Positions 4,640-12,077 of a stretch of 15,204 nt of DNA are shown here, piece by piece. The notes under the pieces were generated by a model. It searched no databases. It saw nothing but the letters and a program-made list of their open reading frames with translations, and was not told the origin of the DNA. Where the stretch lies: assembly GCF_039768865.1 (NCBI RefSeq), contig NZ_JBDMZQ010000159.1. The stretch is one strand, 5' to 3'. Within the stretch, counting starts at the first letter, position 1; every line of letters starts with the position of its first letter. This DNA is from Wenyingzhuangia sp039768865. GTDB taxonomy: Bacteria; Bacteroidota; Bacteroidia; Flavobacteriales; Flavobacteriaceae. The position numbers were made by a program, and so were the translations under genes.

Positions 4640-6505
4640 TTATTCCTCCAGTTTTTCACTCAATTCGAACCAACGCAACTCTTTGAATTCAATATCATCA
4701 ATAATTTTCTGAAGTTCATTTGATTTTTTATCAATATCTTCACCTTCGATTTTGCCTTCTGAGAATTCAGTTTCAATCGTTTCTTTCTTACGGTTTAATT
4801 TTGAAATGTCGCTTTCGAGGTTGATGTATTCTTTGTTTTCTAAATAGCTAAGTTTAGCAGGTGATTTTTTCTTTTCTTTAATGGCTTCTATTTTAGTAGG
4901 AACGATCTCTGGCACGACAGTATGATCTGAATTTTCATACGCTCTAAAGTCTGAGTAGTTTCCTGGGAAGTTTTCGATCACTCCTTCGCCTCTAAAAACA
5001 AATAAAGAATCTACAATTTTATCCATAAAGTAGCGGTCGTGGGATACAACTACCAAGTTTCCAGGATAATCTAGCATAAAGGTTTCTAAAACATTTAGGG
5101 TAACAATATCTAGATCATTAGTAGGCTCATCTAAAATTAAGAAATTTGGATTTTGAATTAAAACAGTACATAAGTACAAACGTTTACGTTCTCCACCACT
5201 TAGTTTTTCAACAAAATCATATTGTTTCTTTTTATCAAATAAGAAACGTTCCAGCAATTGACTCGCAGATATTTTGTGTCCTTTGGCTAGCGGAATAAAT
5301 TCCCCAAACTCTTTAATAACTTCAATTACTTTTTGACCCTCTTTGATTTTAATTCCAGATTGGTGATAGTATCCAAATTTAATGGTTTCTCCCACCACGA
5401 CTTTTCCTGCATCAACAGGAGTGTTTCCCGTCAACACATTTAAGAAAGAAGATTTACCGGTACCATTTTTTCCAATAATACCAATACGTTCTCCACGGTT
5501 AAAGTTATATTCAAATTGGTCAAGCATCGTCATATTATCCCAAGCTTTAGAAACTTTGTGAAATTCCACAATTTTATTCCCTAAGCGTTCCATGTTAATT
5601 TCTAGTTGGACCTTGTGTTCTGCTCGTCTTGCTCTTGCTTTTTCCTTGATGATGTAGAAATCATCTTGTCTAGATTTAGATTTAGTGGTTCGAGCTTTAG
5701 GCTGTCTTCGCATCCAGTCTAATTCTTTTTTGAATAAGTTTTTTGCTTTTGCTTGAACCGTTTGTTCTAAAGCGATACGCTCTTCTTTTTTCTCCAAATA
5801 GTAAGAGTAATTCCCCTTGTAACTATACAATTGGCCGTTATCCATTTCTATAATCTCGTTGCATACTCGTTCAAGAAAGTAACGGTCGTGAGTAACCATG
5901 AATAAGGTAATTTTTTCTTTTGCAAAGAAGTCTTCTAACCATTCAATCATTTCTAAGTCTAGATGATTTGTGGGTTCATCTAAAATCAAAACATCTGGTT
6001 TGCTGATCAGGACTGTTGCCAAGGCCAATCGTTTTCGTTGCCCTCCCGAAAGTCCTTTTACTTTTAGTTGTAAATTGTCTAGTTTTAATTTGCTCAATAT
6101 TTGCTTGTATTGAGTCTCAAAATCCCATGCGTTGTATTGATCCATCATATCAAATGCCAACTGGTATCTGTCAGCATCATCAGGATTTTCTAATGCTTTT
6201 TCATATTCTTGAACAATTTTTAGCACTTTACTGTCTGAAGTAAAAATCACGTCTTCTATTGTCTGATTCTCATCAAAATTATCTTCTTGAGAAAGATAGG
6301 AGACATGAAGGTCTTTACGGGTGATCACTTGTCCAGTGTCTGGGATATCGTTTCCTGCAATAATCTCTAATAAGCGGGTTTTTCCGGTACCATTTTTAGC
6401 TACAAATGCAATTTTTTGGTCTTTGTTGATTCCAAAAGATAAGTTTTCAAACAATACACGTTCTCCAAAGGCTTTAGAAACGTTTTCTATAGATAGATAA
6501 TTCAC
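4640..6505 (-). CDS. ABC-F family ATPase, Uup-like
   Basis: A soluble 621-residue protein with two ABC ATPase domains and no membrane segments. Domain 1: Walker A AKNGTGKT (36-43), LSGGQ (152-156), LILDEPTNHLD (173-183), His206. A basic ABC-F linker spans about 236-312. Domain 2: Walker A GKNGTGKS (345-352), LSGGE (435-439), LILDEPTNDLD (456-466), His489. A charged C-terminal coiled coil (about 545-621) places it with Uup rather than EttA. ABC-F proteins bind the ribosomal E site and relieve stalled translation; some give antibiotic resistance, but nothing here suggests that. In the first Walker A the leading glycine of GxxGxGK is Ala36. The start is GTG 6505, giving MNYLSIENVSKAFG. The gene has its own promoter box and shares the terminator with nfu. 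Confidence 0.92.
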   Translation of the reverse strand: MNYLSIENVSKAFGERVLFENLSFGINKDQKIAFVAKNGTGKTRLLEIIAGNDIPDTGQVITRKDLHVSYLSQEDNFDENQTIEDVIFTSDSKVLKIVQEYEKALENPDDADRYQLAFDMMDQYNAWDFETQYKQILSKLKLDNLQLKVKGLSGGQRKRLALATVLISKPDVLILDEPTNHLDLEMIEWLEDFFAKEKITLFMVTHDRYFLERVCNEIIEMDNGQLYSYKGNYSYYLEKKEERIALEQTVQAKAKNLFKKELDWMRRQPKARTTKSKSRQDDFYIIKEKARARRAEHKVQLEINMERLGNKIVEFHKVSKAWDNMTMLDQFEYNFNRGERIGIIGKNGTGKSSFLNVLTGNTPVDAGKVVVGETIKFGYYHQSGIKIKEGQKVIEVIKEFGEFIPLAKGHKISASQLLERFLFDKKKQYDFVEKLSGGERKRLYLCTVLIQNPNFLILDEPTNDLDIVTLNVLETFMLDYPGNLVVVSHDRYFMDKIVDSLFVFRGEGVIENFPGNYSDFRAYENSDHTVVPEIVPTKIEAIKEKKKSPAKLSYLENKEYINLESDISKLNRKKETIETEFSEGKIEGEDIDKKSNELQKIIDDIEFKELRWFELSEKLEE

Positions 6506-6521
6506 GCCAAAATATTTTGAG

Positions 6522-6529
6522 CAAAAGTA
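6522..6529 (-). promoter_or_regulatory. -7 box for the ABC-F gene
   Basis: On the minus strand TACTTTTG reads from 6529 to 6522, a full TAnnTTTG match. Transcription would start near 6518, leaving a 12-13 nt leader before GTG 6505. No TTG is found at the preferred distance upstream. Confidence 0.5.
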
Positions 6530-6612
6530 ATGGATTTAATTGGTATACTGGACTTCTTTGTAGATAGAGATTAGAAGCTCTATTAAAAAAGATCAAGTTG
6601 GGTGTTTTCAAG

Positions 6613-7482
6613 TTACCAAGCTTCTTTAAATGTTTTTTCTTCAAGATATAACTCTCTACAAAGATTGTTTATTCCTGTGTTTTTTGAGATGCTCATCACT
6701 TTTTTTGGCCAAGTTTCTCTAAAGTTATAAGAGTTTGGCTTTCCACCAATGGTGTAGATAAATTTTTTATTTAGTTGGGGGTCGAATAAAATATCGATTC
6801 CTTTCTTTCCTATTTGCTGGTCTAGTAAAGACCTTGCTTCACGGTAAGCTTTAATTTTACTAGTATAGGAAATAAATCGGCTCACAAAATCTTTTACATT
6901 TTTAAGGTTTGCTTTGGTCATCTCATCAGGATGATTGATGAAAAAATCTAAATGTCTTGTTGTGCCAGCTATACTATCTGGTCTGTAATCTTTTTTTAAT
7001 GAAGGAGGCCTGTCTTCCCAGATGATATTGGATTTGGAAGTTTTCATTAGTTTTTTTTTATCTAATATAATTGCATTGGTAGCGCGATTTTTAGGCATTC
7101 GTAAGGCTGGAAGTTCAGGGTCGTTTCCTACAGCGTTTAAGCTCAGATAATTTCCAGTAATTTGACCAATATAACCCTTTTCCCAACCTGATTCCAAGGC
7201 AATTATACTCAAAACTGCCCCAGGTGGCACCTTGTATTTTACACAAATTTTGGTAATCGGTAAGGCAACACGTTTGTATAGTTTGGTGACATGGTTGTAT
7301 TTCCTGTAGCGATAGGTTTTAGTAGCCGCCTTATCTTTCTTGATTGTTTTTTTTGTTGTGTGTGTTAAGTGTTTTTTTGGCATTAGAGCCCTGTTTTCTT
7401 TTGGAGAAACCGTGGTCATGCAAAAAAAATAGAAGACAGAAAGTATGCCAAAGAGAAAAATATATATTCTACGGTTGTACAT
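6613..7482 (-). CDS. Membrane-anchored glucosaminidase-domain peptidoglycan hydrolase
   Basis: The 289-residue protein has a short basic N-terminus, a hydrophobic segment at 6-21 (signal anchor or signal peptide), and a Lys/Thr/Arg-rich stretch at about 27-70. A glucosaminidase-family (GH73-like) domain then starts near residue 72. The active-site signature is VPPGAVLSIIALESGW (85-100), with Glu97 the expected catalytic acid, followed by ITGNYLSLNAVGND. Such enzymes cleave the N-acetylglucosaminyl bond of peptidoglycan. Cys21 follows YFF, not a lipobox, so I do not call it a lipoprotein. The C-terminal half (about 175-289) is typical of flavobacterial members, but I cannot assign it a separate domain. 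It has its own promoter box and is divergent from the ABC operon. Confidence 0.82.
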   Translation of the reverse strand: MYNRRIYIFLFGILSVFYFFCMTTVSPKENRALMPKKHLTHTTKKTIKKDKAATKTYRYRKYNHVTKLYKRVALPITKICVKYKVPPGAVLSIIALESGWEKGYIGQITGNYLSLNAVGNDPELPALRMPKNRATNAIILDKKKLMKTSKSNIIWEDRPPSLKKDYRPDSIAGTTRHLDFFINHPDEMTKANLKNVKDFVSRFISYTSKIKAYREARSLLDQQIGKKGIDILFDPQLNKKFIYTIGGKPNSYNFRETWPKKVMSISKNTGINNLCRELYLEEKTFKEAW

Positions 7483-7504
7483 CTCAATTGATTCTAGGAT
7501 TTCT

Positions 7505-7512
7505 CAAATATA
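7505..7512 (-). promoter_or_regulatory. -7 box for the glucosaminidase gene
   Basis: On the minus strand TATATTTG reads from 7512 to 7505, fully matching TAnnTTTG. Transcription would start near 7501, 19 nt before the ATG at 7482. At the 19-nt upstream position there is ATG rather than TTG, a two-of-three match. Confidence 0.5.
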
Positions 7513-7552
7513 GAGAAATATAATAAATAGACATTGAATTTGAAGAGGCTTA

Positions 7553-7566
7553 GTTGATGAATCAAC
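7553..7566. repeat. Operator-like inverted repeat in the divergent intergenic region
   Basis: GTTGAT at 7553-7558 and ATCAAC at 7561-7566 form a perfect 6-bp inverted repeat around GA. It lies between the glucosaminidase and ABC promoters in a 229-bp gap that holds no gene I can support. It is short enough to be chance, but is the only symmetric site in that gap. Confidence 0.25.
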
Positions 7567-7672
7567 GAAAAGGAAGGCGTCAGAACCGTAATTCATAAGT
7601 TTGAAGAGTTGGAAAAATTACATCAGGTTTGGAGCCTATAATTTTAACATATAATTGGAGACTTCATCCATA

Positions 7673-7680
7673 TAGTTTTG
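7673..7680 (+). promoter_or_regulatory. -7 box for the ABC / DUF4292 / EnvC-like operon
   Basis: TAGTTTTG at 7673-7680 fully matches TAnnTTTG. Transcription would start near 7684, giving a leader of about 28 nt before ATG 7712. A TTG at 7655-7657 leaves 15 nt, shorter than usual. Confidence 0.5.
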
Positions 7681-7711
7681 TTAAATTTAACTTCTATTCT
7701 CCGTTCAAATT

Positions 7712-9394
7712 ATGGATTCATTAATTAGTATAAAAAATTTAAGTATTTCTTTCAATAACCAAGACAAGACCAATAAAGTAGTCTCTGAGATTGGTTTTGA
7801 GGTGTTGCCCAATCAGATTGTAGGGGTTGTTGGGGAGTCTGGAAGTGGTAAGTCTGTTACCTCGATGGCCATTATGGGTTTGTTGCCCACGAATATCACC
7901 AAAGTGACAGGAAGTATTTTGTACAATGGCCTTTCATTAATTGAGATTGCTCCAAGAGAATTTAGAAAAATCATAGGGAATGAAATGAGTATGATTTTTC
8001 AAGAACCCATGACCTCTTTAAATCCAAGTTTGACTTGTGGAGAACAAGTGGCAGAGGTGTTAGCGTTGCATACATCACTTTCAAAAAAAGAGATTGAAGA
8101 TGAGGTCTTGAGCTTGTTTCAAAAAGTGAAATTACCAAGGCCAAAAAAAATGATGAGTCAATACCCTCATGAATTATCTGGTGGGCAGAAACAACGTATA
8201 ATGATTGCGATGGCAATAGCTTGTAAGCCTAAACTTTTGATTGCGGATGAACCAACAACGGCTTTAGATGTAGGGGTTCAAAAGGAAATTGTTTTGTTGT
8301 TAAAAGCACTTCAGCAAGAAACAGGGATGAGTATCCTCTTCATTACCCATGATTTAGCTTTGATTACTGAAATTGCACATCACATAGTTGTTATGCAAAA
8401 GGGAAAGATAGTTGAGCAGGGAAGTGTACATCAAGTTTTTTTGAATCCACAAGAAATTTACACCAAAGCCTTGATTAATGCTAGGCCAAAGATGAATATA
8501 AGATTGAAAGAACTGCCATCGGTAACAAGTTATCTAGAAGATGATTTTTTTGAAGAGCAGTACACACCGGAGGAAAGAAATTTATATCATCAAAAAATAT
8601 ACAGTCAACAACCTTTATTAGAGGTAAAAAACCTCAAGACGTATTACTTTTCAAAAAACAGTTGGTTTTCAAAAGGCAATGTAGTCAAAGCAGTCGATAA
8701 TGTTTCTTTTAGGGTGTATCAAGGAGAGACTGTTGGTTTGGTAGGAGAATCAGGAAGTGGAAAGTCTACCATTGGAAGAACAATTTTGAACCTAGAAAAA
8801 GCTACAAGTGGAGAAATTTGGTATGATGGAGTCAATTTACTTTCCTTGTCTTCAAGAGAGAGAAAAAAATATAGACAGGCCATTCAACTGATTTTTCAAG
8901 ACCCATACTCTTCATTAAATCCTATGATGAAAGTAGGAGAGGCTATACTAGAGCCTATGGTTAGGCATGATATTTTAGAAACCAATGAAGAGAGAAAAAA
9001 TTATATTTATCAGTTGTTAGCAAAAGTGGGTCTAGAAAAGGAACATTATGATAGGTATCCTCACGAATTTTCTGGCGGGCAAAGGCAGAGAATAGGAATT
9101 GCTAGAGCTTTAGCCTTGCAACCGAAACTTATTATATGCGATGAATCTGTTTCGGCTTTGGATGTTTCAGTACAGGCACAAGTATTGAATTTACTTAATA
9201 AGTTAAAAAAGGAATTTGAATTTACTTATTTGTTTATTTCACATGATTTGTCCATTGTAAAATTCATGTCTGATCAATTGATTGTTTTGAACAAAGGAAA
9301 AATAGAGGAAGTAGGGGATGCAGATATAATTTACAAATCTCCCCAAAAGACATATACTAAAAGACTGATTAGCGCAATCCCAAAGGGGATATAA
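7712..9394 (+). CDS. Double-domain peptide/nickel-type ABC transporter ATPase
   Basis: This 560-residue protein fuses two oligopeptide-type ABC ATPases, like YejF or a DppD-DppF fusion. Domain 1: Walker A GESGSGKS (41-48), Q-loop FQEPMTSLNP (96-105), LSGGQ (155-159), LLIADEPTTALD (175-186), His213. Domain 2: Walker A GESGSGKS (345-352), FQDPYSSLNP (395-404), FSGGQ (453-457), LIICDESVSALD (473-484), His511. Both sites look catalytically complete, although the second Walker B reads DES where DEP is usual. Such ATPases energise import of peptides, nickel or opines through two inner-membrane permeases plus a binding protein; none of these is encoded in this window, so partners must lie elsewhere. 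The next gene starts 49 nt later with no good promoter, suggesting co-transcription. Confidence 0.92.
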   Translation: MDSLISIKNLSISFNNQDKTNKVVSEIGFEVLPNQIVGVVGESGSGKSVTSMAIMGLLPTNITKVTGSILYNGLSLIEIAPREFRKIIGNEMSMIFQEPMTSLNPSLTCGEQVAEVLALHTSLSKKEIEDEVLSLFQKVKLPRPKKMMSQYPHELSGGQKQRIMIAMAIACKPKLLIADEPTTALDVGVQKEIVLLLKALQQETGMSILFITHDLALITEIAHHIVVMQKGKIVEQGSVHQVFLNPQEIYTKALINARPKMNIRLKELPSVTSYLEDDFFEEQYTPEERNLYHQKIYSQQPLLEVKNLKTYYFSKNSWFSKGNVVKAVDNVSFRVYQGETVGLVGESGSGKSTIGRTILNLEKATSGEIWYDGVNLLSLSSRERKKYRQAIQLIFQDPYSSLNPMMKVGEAILEPMVRHDILETNEERKNYIYQLLAKVGLEKEHYDRYPHEFSGGQRQRIGIARALALQPKLIICDESVSALDVSVQAQVLNLLNKLKKEFEFTYLFISHDLSIVKFMSDQLIVLNKGKIEEVGDADIIYKSPQKTYTKRLISAIPKGI

Positions 9395-9443
9395 AACTGT
9401 GATTCATGTGAATAAATTGTATATTGCATCAAATTTTTGTGAT

Positions 9444-10238
9444 ATGCAATTTAGGTTGTTAGCAGTTTCGATACTGTTATTTTTGGTTTCGTGTGGTGTT
9501 AAAAAAAAGACGAATTTGAATATTGAAATTCCAAAAATCAAATACTCAAAACTGATAGAAGAAAACGCTTCTAAAAACATACAAGATTCTGAATCTACTT
9601 CCCTAAAGATTAAAGGGAAGATGTCTTATAGAATTGGTAGTACTTCACAAAAATTAGGACTTAATTTTAGAATATCTAAAGGAGAAAAAATTTGGGTGAG
9701 TGGAGATTTTTTTGGGATTCCAGTAGTAAAAATGTTGATAGAAAAAGATCAAGTTTCTTATTACAACAAAATTGACAAGACCTATTTTGAGGGTTCATTT
9801 GAGTTCATAAAGCAGTTGACGGGTATCAACGTTTCCTATGCTGTTATAGAAAAATTACTCTTAGGAGAAGTAATTTTGGACTTAAATGAAAAAAAATATG
9901 ACATGACGACTAAAGAAAACGCTTATTTTCTTTATGACAAAATTGCCAATCAATTTTTTGTTGAAGTGGCTATTTATCCTTTTTCTTTTAAAACCAAGTC
10001 ACAGTCAATAGCCCACGAACACAAGAAAAAATCATTTGCTACTTACTATAACAATTATCAAAATATTGATGGAATAGTGTTTCCAAAAGAGTTTACAATA
10101 AAGGCAAAAAATAAAGACATTGAAACCATTATTACGATCAGTTACAATGAAGTTAAGTTCAATGAAAAATTGAGTTTTCCCTTCAAAGTTCCTAAAGAAT
10201 GTGATCAAAAGATAGTGGTAAATCCAAAAGAAATATAA
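9444..10238 (+). CDS. DUF4292 lipoprotein, possible LolB-like
   Basis: From ATG 9444 this is a 264-residue lipoprotein: basic start, hydrophobic core LLAVSILLFL, lipobox LVSC with Cys17, then GVKKK. The body (about 60-240) alternates beta-strands such as LKIKGKMSYRI, KIWVSGDFFGIPVVKMLIEKDQVSYYNK and an IDGIVFPKEFTI strand. This resembles DUF4292, a Bacteroidota family I regard as having a LolA/LolB-like fold, which would make it a candidate for receiving lipoproteins at the outer membrane (inference). A GTG at 9399 would extend it by 15 residues in front of the signal sequence; I rejected it because the lipoprotein signal would then be internal. The EnvC-like gene follows after 6 nt, a tight operon link. 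Confidence 0.8.
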   Translation: MQFRLLAVSILLFLVSCGVKKKTNLNIEIPKIKYSKLIEENASKNIQDSESTSLKIKGKMSYRIGSTSQKLGLNFRISKGEKIWVSGDFFGIPVVKMLIEKDQVSYYNKIDKTYFEGSFEFIKQLTGINVSYAVIEKLLLGEVILDLNEKKYDMTTKENAYFLYDKIANQFFVEVAIYPFSFKTKSQSIAHEHKKKSFATYYNNYQNIDGIVFPKEFTIKAKNKDIETIITISYNEVKFNEKLSFPFKVPKECDQKIVVNPKEI

Positions 10239-10244
10239 AAAAAG

Positions 10245-11480
10245 ATGAGTAGAAAAGCCCTTCTGATTTTTAGTGTTTTGTCTTTGATGTTTACGATTTC
10301 ATTTTCACAAACAGCTAAGCAAAAAGCATTGGAAAAGAGACGCTATCAGTTGCAACAGGAAATTGTAAGAGTCAACAAACTGTTGTTTAAGAATCAAAAA
10401 AAAGAAGAAAACATATTAGGTTATTTGAGTGATTTGAACAAAAAGATCCAAGTAAGATCGGACCTAATAAAAGCGATTGTTGCAGAGGCCAATTTTTTTA
10501 AAAATGAGATTAGCAAAAATGAAAAGTTAAAAAGTGAATTAGAAAAAGAATTAAAATTTTTAAAAGAAGATTATGCTCAAATGATCCTAAAATCTTACAA
10601 AAGTAAGTCTGAACAAAGTAAGTTGATGTTTTTATTGTCTTCTAAAAATTTCTATCAAGGATATAAGCGTTTTCGTTATATGCAACAATATGCAGATTTT
10701 AGAAAAAAACAAGGAGACACAATAGTTGCTAAAACAAAAAAAATAGCTGAGATTACTAGTGATTTGAAGGTTCAAAGAAATAAGAAGGAAGCACTGGCTA
10801 AGAAGAATAAAGTAGAAGCAGATCAATTAGCTTTCGAGAAAGCAGATCAATTAGATTTGATGAAGCAAATTAAATCTAAAGAAAATCAATATTTAGCTGA
10901 TCTTAAAAAGAAGCAAGTAGAGGAAAGAAAGATAGACTTAGAAATTGAACGAGTGATTAAAGAGGCAATTGCCGCATCAAGAGCAAGGACTAAAGCCAAA
11001 AAGACAAAAATTGATGTAAACGCTAAGCCTTCTGGTTTTGCACTAACCCCAGAAGGAAGAGCTTTGGCAAATCGTTTTGAACAAAATAGAGGTAAACTAC
11101 CTTGGCCTGTTTCAGAAGGTGTTGTCACAAGGAATTATGGTGTCATACGTCATCCAGTTTACAAAAATAATACTATAGATAGTAGAGGGATATGGATTGC
11201 AACCAAAAAGAATGCCAACGCTAGAGCTGTTTTTAAAGGAACTGTTTTGGCAATTCAATCTGTGAGTGGTCGTTATGCTATTTATGTACAGCATGGAAAT
11301 TACATATCACTATATAACAACTTAGACAAGGTGTATGTAGCTAAAGGACAGAAAGTTAACTTGAAACAGCCATTGGGAGTTGTTTTTACTGATAAAGTGA
11401 GTGGAAATACAGAGTTAAAGTTTCAAGTTTGGAGAGATTCAAAAAAACAAAATCCGATTTATTGGTTGGCTAAAATGTGA
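10245..11480 (+). CDS. envC: EnvC-like murein hydrolase activator (degenerate LytM/M23)
   Basis: A 411-residue periplasmic protein with a signal peptide (1-21, ending SFSQ), a long charged coiled coil (about 25-250), and a C-terminal LytM/M23 domain (about 285-411). In active M23 enzymes zinc is held by HxxxD and HxH. Here the first region reads NNTIDSRGIWIA, the second keeps only His350 in QHGNYISLY, and the final histidine strand reads ELKFQV. The domain is therefore probably not a peptidase. Coiled coil plus dead LytM is the EnvC layout, in which the protein activates N-acetylmuramoyl-L-alanine amidases at the division septum. The amidase is not in this window. It starts 6 nt after the DUF4292 gene. 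Residues 192-204 hold a short repeat (ADQL twice). Confidence 0.87.
   Translation: MSRKALLIFSVLSLMFTISFSQTAKQKALEKRRYQLQQEIVRVNKLLFKNQKKEENILGYLSDLNKKIQVRSDLIKAIVAEANFFKNEISKNEKLKSELEKELKFLKEDYAQMILKSYKSKSEQSKLMFLLSSKNFYQGYKRFRYMQQYADFRKKQGDTIVAKTKKIAEITSDLKVQRNKKEALAKKNKVEADQLAFEKADQLDLMKQIKSKENQYLADLKKKQVEERKIDLEIERVIKEAIAASRARTKAKKTKIDVNAKPSGFALTPEGRALANRFEQNRGKLPWPVSEGVVTRNYGVIRHPVYKNNTIDSRGIWIATKKNANARAVFKGTVLAIQSVSGRYAIYVQHGNYISLYNNLDKVYVAKGQKVNLKQPLGVVFTDKVSGNTELKFQVWRDSKKQNPIYWLAKM
10816..10854 (+). repeat. 15-bp direct repeat inside the EnvC-like coiled coil
   Basis: AAGCAGATCAATTAG occurs at 10816-10830 and again at 10840-10854. The offset is 24 nt, exactly eight codons, so the repeat is in frame and encodes ADQL twice in the coiled coil. 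It looks like a recent eight-codon duplication that has begun to diverge. Confidence 0.7.
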
Positions 11481-11520
11481 TCCAAAAATATAGGTGCTGC
11501 AAATCGTTGAGCAGGTGTTC

Positions 11521-12033
11521 TTAGCGGTCAAATAGTGACCTTAGTTCGGTCGCTTCTCTTGCTTTCATTTTTCCAGCGACAACTAAACTTAATTGTCTGC
11601 GGTGTAATGCATTTTTGTGTCGTTTCTTTTCTAAATCGGTTTCAGGAATTAGGATAGGAATTGTTTGGGGTTTTCCATTTTCATCAACAGCAACAAACGT
11701 ATAAATAGCTTCATTTACCTTTGTTTTTTTACCAGAAGTTCTATCCTCAAGGTAAACATCAGCGATTACTTCCATAGACGAGGAAAATGCTCTAGAAACT
11801 TTTGCTTCTATCGTCATCATACTACCTAGAGGAATCACTTTTTCGAAAGAGACATTGTTTACTGCCACCGTTACACAGATCATGTTGGCATGCCTTTGTG
11901 CTGAAATACAGCAAATTCTATCGATACGAGCTAGTAACTCACCACCAAAAAGACCTTGTAAGGCATTGGTGTCACTGGGCAGGATAATGTCAGTGGCTAT
12001 GGCTAGAGAATCCGTTGGTTTTTTTGTTTTCAT
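11521..12033 (-). CDS. Acyl-CoA thioesterase, hotdog fold (YciA/BACH type)
   Basis: This 170-residue protein hydrolyses acyl-CoA thioesters to free acid and CoA in the cytoplasm. The signature is PSDTNALQGLFGGELLARID near the N-terminus, with the FGG turn and helix of YciA-type enzymes; the final Asp aligns with the catalytic Asp of YciA. CVTVAVNNVSFEKVIPLG supplies the central strand and following loop. There is one hotdog domain plus a short basic tail. A TTG nine bases upstream (12042) would add three residues; I chose ATG 12033 because MKTKKPT is a better start. It lies 44 nt after the SPOR gene on the same strand, so it is probably the second gene of that transcript. Chain-length preference cannot be read from sequence. 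Confidence 0.9.
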   Translation of the reverse strand: MKTKKPTDSLAIATDIILPSDTNALQGLFGGELLARIDRICCISAQRHANMICVTVAVNNVSFEKVIPLGSMMTIEAKVSRAFSSSMEVIADVYLEDRTSGKKTKVNEAIYTFVAVDENGKPQTIPILIPETDLEKKRHKNALHRRQLSLVVAGKMKAREATELRSLFDR

Positions 12034-12077
12034 AGAAATCAATCATAAAGCTTATGGTTAAAGATAAGGTTTATTAT

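Noticed and set aside
6564..6583. Hairpin ATAGAG/CTCTAT as terminator of the glucosaminidase gene
   Set aside because: On the minus strand the T-run comes before the stem, not after it, and the stem is short with an 8-nt loop.
7557..7598. Thirteen-codon frame starting at ATG 7557
   Set aside because: Very short, no promoter or conserved feature; chance in the intergenic gap.
9432..9439. AATTTTTG as a promoter for DUF4292/EnvC-like genes
   Set aside because: It lacks the leading T, has no TTG at proper spacing and ends 4 nt before the ATG; co-transcription with the ABC gene is simpler.
9399..9443. GTG 9399 as start of the DUF4292 protein
   Set aside because: It would place 15 residues before a typical lipoprotein signal; ATG 9444 is better.
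12059..12066. Minus-strand TATCTTTA as a separate promoter for the thioesterase gene
   Set aside because: The final G is missing and there is no upstream TTG; read-through from the SPOR gene 44 nt away is more likely.
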